From Tanypteryx hageni (taxonomy: Eukaryota > Arthropoda > Insecta > Odonata > Petaluridae): a DNA stretch of 64,000 nucleotides. The stretch's first letter is position 1. Each line of letters opens with the position of its first letter. Where the stretch lies: assembly GCA_028673005.1 (NCBI GenBank), contig CM054113.1, forward strand, positions 208,621,504 through 208,685,503. The letters run 5' to 3'. This document shows, one piece after another, positions 60,851 through 64,000 of the stretch. The position numbers were made by a program, and so were the translations under genes. The notes under the pieces are model-generated. The model saw only the letters and a program-made list of their open reading frames with translations, did not search any database and was not told the origin of the DNA.

Positions 60851-61513
60851 GATCTGCGAATTTTTAAATCATAGGAGGCAGATGGTTGTCATAGATGGGA
60901 AATCCTAGAACTTAGTGGAAGTTGTCTCTGGCGTTCCACAAGGTAGTGTAATTGTCCGTTATTATTTCTAATTTATATAAACAATATCAGCTCAGTAGTC
61001 AGAAGTAAATTTAGGCTTTTTGCGGACGACACCGTCGTCTATAGAGAAATAAGCAATCCGGAAGACCGTCAGTATCTCCAAAATGATCTAGAAGCTATTT
61101 CTGTGTGGTGTAAGGAATGGCAGTTAGAGATAAACCAAAAGAAAAGCTGCATCATCAGTTTCTGGAGAACCAAAAATATCTCTTTGGATGTTAATTATTC
61201 GTTGGACGGAGTAGAGATTCCAGTTTCAGACTCGATTAAATATCTAGGAGTTGCGATCAATCGTGATGATCTATCGTGGAACACTCACATTCGCCGATTG
61301 ATAGGTGCCGCTAACAAAAAGCTGGCCTTTATAGGAAGAATAGTTCGAAGTAGCTCCGAAAAAGTGAAAGAATTATGTTATTTATCCTTGGTCAGACCGC
61401 AGGTCGAATATGCGTCAGCGGTGTGGGATCCCTACGAAAAGGGACTCACTAACGACATAGAAAAGATTCAGCGAAGGGCAGCTAAATTTGTAAAGAAAAA
61501 TTACAATAGTAAA

Positions 61514-61526
61514 CAAAGCGTAACAT
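61514..61526 (+). repeat. Target-site duplication of the palindromic tRNA-bearing element, left copy
   Basis: CAAAGCGTAACAT, identical to 61988-62000. Confidence 0.9.
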
Positions 61527-61556
61527 GGGAATAATTTTGAAACGAGAAAAAAGTCT

Positions 61557-61626
61557 GCTATGACCGGGAATTGAACCCGGGTCTTCCACTTGCCGGGCGG
61601 ATATTCTACCTCTGAACTATCGTAGC
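61557..61626 (-). tRNA. tRNA-like sequence, left copy (probably tRNA-derived, not a functional tRNA)
   Basis: 70 nt that fold as a cloverleaf: acceptor GCTACGA/TCATAGC (one C-A mismatch), D arm GTTC...GAAT, anticodon stem TCCGC/GTGGA, loop CCGGCAA, and T arm CCGGG-TTCAATT-CCCGG. A box (TAGTTCAGAGG) and B box (GGTTCAATTCC) are present. Position 33 is C instead of the invariant U and the central triplet would be GGC; the body most resembles tRNA-Gly. Both copies sit in an inverted repeat of a mobile element, so I read it as tRNA-derived. Confidence 0.6.
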
Positions 61627-61834
61627 AGAACACTTTTTCTCGTTTCTGAGCACGGATGTTTTTTTTTCTCGTTTCAAAATTATTCCCACCTTTACAGCTT
61701 ATGCCATTTGAGAGGGAGGAGTTTTCTTCGATGTATCTCTTAGAGGACATCTGTTGGGGCAGTTTGATACTAGCTTGGCTAGTTCCGTCCCAACCAAGGA
61801 AACATCCATGTTCAGAAACGAGAAAAAGTGTTCT

Positions 61835-61904
61835 GCTACGATAGTTCAGAGGTAGAATATCCGCCCGGCAAGTGGAAGACCCGGGTTCGATTCCCTGTCA
61901 TAGC
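61835..61904 (+). tRNA. tRNA-like sequence, right copy (probably tRNA-derived)
   Basis: Same fold as the left copy in opposite orientation. The B box is GGTTCGATTCC; the T stem has one mismatch (CCGGG/CCCTG). C at position 33 is shared, so the defect predates the duplication. Confidence 0.6.
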
Positions 61905-61987
61905 AGACTTTTTTCTCGTTTCAAAATTATTCCCACCTTTACAGCTTATGCCTGTCTGCATAGGATCTTCGGATCATATTATTCCAT

Positions 61988-62000
61988 CAAAGCGTAACAT
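61988..62000 (+). repeat. Target-site duplication of the palindromic tRNA-bearing element, right copy
   Basis: CAAAGCGTAACAT, identical to 61514-61526. Confidence 0.9.
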
Positions 62001-62399
62001 CATTAATAGAAAGTCTGAAATGGACATCGTCAGAGGAACGTAGGCTGCAGGCTAGATTTATGCTGCTGGAAAAATTTATGTCGGAGGGACTAGCGAATGA
62101 GGTAGAAGGTCTTATCAGAAGCCCGACGTATATCGGAAGGCTAGACAGCGAGGATAAGATTCGCGAGATCGATTGTAGAACAGAGCAATATAGAGGATCG
62201 TTTTTCCCTAGGACGGTAAGAGAACATAATAGGAAAAGATATCGTCGGAAAACTAGTGACCTTTGCTACATTGCACCCCCTCCCATCCACCAAAATTGTG
62301 ACTTCCAGGGTATCATGTAGATGTAGAATAGCAGTGATCTTATAATTTCTTTTTTCGCCAAAGAAATTATTTAAATATAGCCGTTGTGACGTTTTCGCC

Positions 62400-62940
62400 C
62401 CGGGAGTAGCCACAGGTCGTGGGTCAACGAGGTAATGACGGATCGGTAGGCGCCAGTATGGGGTAAAAAAAGGGGGAAAAATCCATTGGCTCTAAGGAGA
62501 CCGCGCTCACATGCAACTGTTTAGTCGGCCGAGTAAATAGTTTGTGATTTGCTACAAACTCCATGCAACCAAACAGTTGCACAACTCGGATGTTACAGAT
62601 CTGAACTAGTCCGCGTTCGCTTGCCAACCAAACAATCGGCCGATCGCTCTTCTGCTCACCCATCAGTTCTGTGTCTGCTTGTGATGTGCACGAGGGATGA
62701 AATAATACCGACAATTTTTAATAATGAGTATTTCAACAACTGCATAAATCTGGACTTTTCAAAAACAAAATATATATTTGTATAAAAAGTTCGCATATCA
62801 TGATTCAGTCACATTAACCATAACATTAAACCTCACTCTAAAATACTTAAAACACTGTATGGATGGTTATACAAAATATGGACACATATAGACTATTAAA
62901 TTCTGCCCTGACAGCGTTATTTATTCTTCGATAAACTCTG
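62400..62940. other. Non-coding DNA, no gene seen
   Basis: A palindromic pair GCAACTGTTT (about 62512) and AAACAGTTGC (about 62572) may be part of an element end; no partner boundaries found. Confidence 0.4.
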
Positions 62941-62950
62941 TTCGATGAAT

Positions 62951-63223
62951 TCACTTGTAACAATAGAACAATGTAATCCCATCAACACATGCAAGTTTCG
63001 AAATTTCTTCTTCAATAGATTTCTTATGAATGGATCCTTCCGAAGTTTTTTTTTGTTGATTTTCAGCTATCTTCATTTCAGAAATATTTATATTATGAAT
63101 TGTTTTTAAATGAACAGATAATCCACTAGTCGACCCTCCACAGCATTTTATAACTTTTGCAAGGGTAGAACATTCAGCTGTGTCATTGTATTTCTTAGTA
63201 AAATAATTCCACGCAGCTGATTT
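62951..63223 (-). pseudogene. BED zinc-finger remnant (hAT/ZBED-type transposase N terminus)
   Basis: The 91-codon open stretch on the minus strand (no Met needed; it starts inside the domain) reads KSAAWNYFTKKYNDTAECST, then CCGGSTSGLSVHLKTIH. The W-x-Y-F, Cys, GGSTSxLxxHLxxxH pattern is the BED finger that binds DNA in hAT transposases and ZBED proteins. The second Cys of the usual CxxC pair reads Leu, so zinc binding is doubtful, and no catalytic domain follows before the stop. Remnant of an old element. Confidence 0.75.
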
Positions 63224-63604
63224 TTTTTACATTCTTTAACAAGGTAGTTGCGTTGGTTTCCAGTAGACCGTACTGTTAACCAGACTTTTGCTATTTATTC
63301 TTCGATTGGTTACTACGCAGTTGTTTATGTAATTGTTAATTGTTACAGCGAAAATAAAGATTGATTAGGAACACAGGATAAATCCATCAAATATGTGTGG
63401 CGCTGCTTATGGTATAACTGCATCCTTGATCATTCACTATTTCATTTAAAATGCATTTCAGGACGACGAGACCATTTCCAACCATTTTCTCTCATCGAAC
63501 TAGGTAATATTATAAAACTCTCATACCAATCCGTCGGAGTCACTTTTTGGAATAATCCTCCACTTTATTTCTATTCACACAAGCAACAAATGCATTCTTG
63601 GTAA

Positions 63605-63745
63605 CTTGGAACTGCTCCCACAATGTAAATTAATTTCAATACCAAAAACACAGTATTATAAATTACGATGTCGGTATTATGTATCTAATTCAATACCGGT
63701 ATTAATTCCGGTTTTCCAATACCGGGATTCTTCCCTAGTGTGCAC
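63605..63745. repeat. CCGGTATT-rich subterminal-like repeat cluster
   Basis: Several copies of (A)ATACCGG/CCGGTATT strings (about 63690-63726) near a possible element end; similar clusters lie near the ends of some hAT elements. It could belong with the BED remnant. Confidence 0.35.
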
Positions 63746-63850
63746 GCTAGGTCTACTAGGTGAGTCAAACAAAACAACATTCTCATATTTATTCTTATAT
63801 TTATATAAAAAAATACATTCGTTTCAATAAATATAAATATATTTGTTTAG

Positions 63851-63987
63851 ATAATATGGATGCCGATGATGATTGGACCGAAAGGTTCATTCAAACAATT
63901 GAATCGAGACCAGCTCTTTACAACAAATCCATGAAAGAACTTTCTGATAGGAATAGGATAGGAAAAGAAAGTCGGCCGACTGTTTAA
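63851..63987 (+). CDS. MADF-domain protein, N-terminal part (coding starts at 63858)
   Basis: ATG at 63858 opens MDADDDWTERFIQTIESRPALYNKSMKELSDRNR. The F(I/L)xxVExRPxLYxKSxKxYxDRxx pattern is the first helix and loop of the MADF (Myb/SANT-like in ADF1) DNA-binding domain, known from insect transcription factors and some Harbinger-type transposon proteins. After DRNR the family pattern is lost and a stop comes at 63985-63987, so either an intron or a lesion follows. A 5' UTR intron is likely: donor CTAG/GTGAGT at 63760, acceptor TTTGTTTAG ending 63850, only 91 bp long. The rest of the gene, if intact, lies beyond the window. Confidence 0.6.
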
Positions 63988-64000
63988 TTGCATATGCGCG

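Larger units (their letters stand above)
61527..61987. mobile_element. Palindromic non-autonomous element carrying two inverted tRNA-like units, 461 bp
   Basis: Inverted repeats of 135 bp (61527-61661 and 61800-61934) start with GGGAATAATTTTGAAACGAG and each includes a whole tRNA-like sequence. A 45-bp direct repeat (about 61661-61705 and 61908-61952) containing TTATTCCCACCTTTACAGC also occurs. A perfect 13-bp duplication (CAAAGCGTAACAT) flanks the whole insert; that length suits LINE-assisted (SINE-type) integration better than cut-and-paste transposition. The insert is in the LINE ORF, whose frame is restored when it is removed. Confidence 0.88.
60855..62340 (+). pseudogene. CR1/jockey-like LINE reverse transcriptase fragment, interrupted by a 461-bp insertion
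   Basis: 5'-truncated LINE protein. EVVSGVPQGSV (about 60918-60950) is RT motif B; after a frameshift near 60955 the frame gives YINNISSVVRSKFRLFADDTVVY with the catalytic FADD box (about 61013-61040), WQLEINQKKS, IKYLGVAI and VRPQVEYASAVWDPY. The frame stops where an unrelated insertion begins at 61527 and resumes exactly after the second copy of a 13-bp duplication (LIESLKWTSSEERRLQARF, and EGLIRSPTYIGRLD), ending at about 62320. A short TGTAGATGTAGA tail follows. The clade (CR1, L2 or jockey) is not settled by eye. Confidence 0.85.

Overview
The window looks like AT-rich nuclear DNA of an arthropod, most likely an insect. Evidence: split genes with canonical GT/AG introns, an EMC3 protein of animal type, a MADF-type ORF, and a dense mixture of hAT, piggyBac, pogo-like, RTE, CR1/jockey-like and Penelope-like elements. 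The species cannot be named from the sequence alone. No prokaryotic operons, CRISPR arrays or rRNA genes were seen.

Layout. 1-24 kb: no protein-coding gene could be supported. The region alternates AT-rich DNA with CpG-rich and purine/pyrimidine-biased patches (about 1-1200, 1540-2100, 8880-9720, 11780-12240, 13900-14600, 15060-15780, 16440-17050, 18330-19260). The patch at 8880-9720 has a YY1/Pho-like site and GAGA runs and could be a promoter or other regulatory region. Old transposons are scattered here (two copies of a ~0.7 kb repeat family, a TIR element, hAT MITEs, a pogo-like remnant). 24.3-27.6 kb: a complete six-exon EMC3 gene on the + strand (ER membrane protein complex subunit 3). 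28-39 kb: a transposon graveyard with hAT, pogo-like and other remnants; an RTE retrotransposon (35769-38135) is inserted into a decayed hAT transposase with an 11-bp target-site duplication. 40.3-53.7 kb and possibly beyond: the 5' part of a TFIIB-family gene, best read as BRF2 (TFIIIB 50 kDa subunit), in four exons with introns of up to 6.4 kb full of MITEs. 54.3-57.7 kb: a rearranged Penelope-like element with a 601-bp tandem repeat, an inverted 3' copy and three copies of a hammerhead-ribozyme-like motif. 59.9-62.4 kb: a second Penelope-like remnant and a LINE fragment interrupted by a 461-bp palindromic, tRNA-bearing insertion with a 13-bp target-site duplication. 62.9-64 kb: a BED-finger transposase remnant and the start of a MADF-domain gene.

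The two host genes, EMC3 and BRF2, lie in the same orientation but have unrelated jobs: membrane-protein insertion in the ER, and RNA polymerase III initiation. The most unusual content is in the mobile DNA: the nested insertions that can be resolved to the base, the candidate self-cleaving ribozymes, and the inverted tRNA-like pair.
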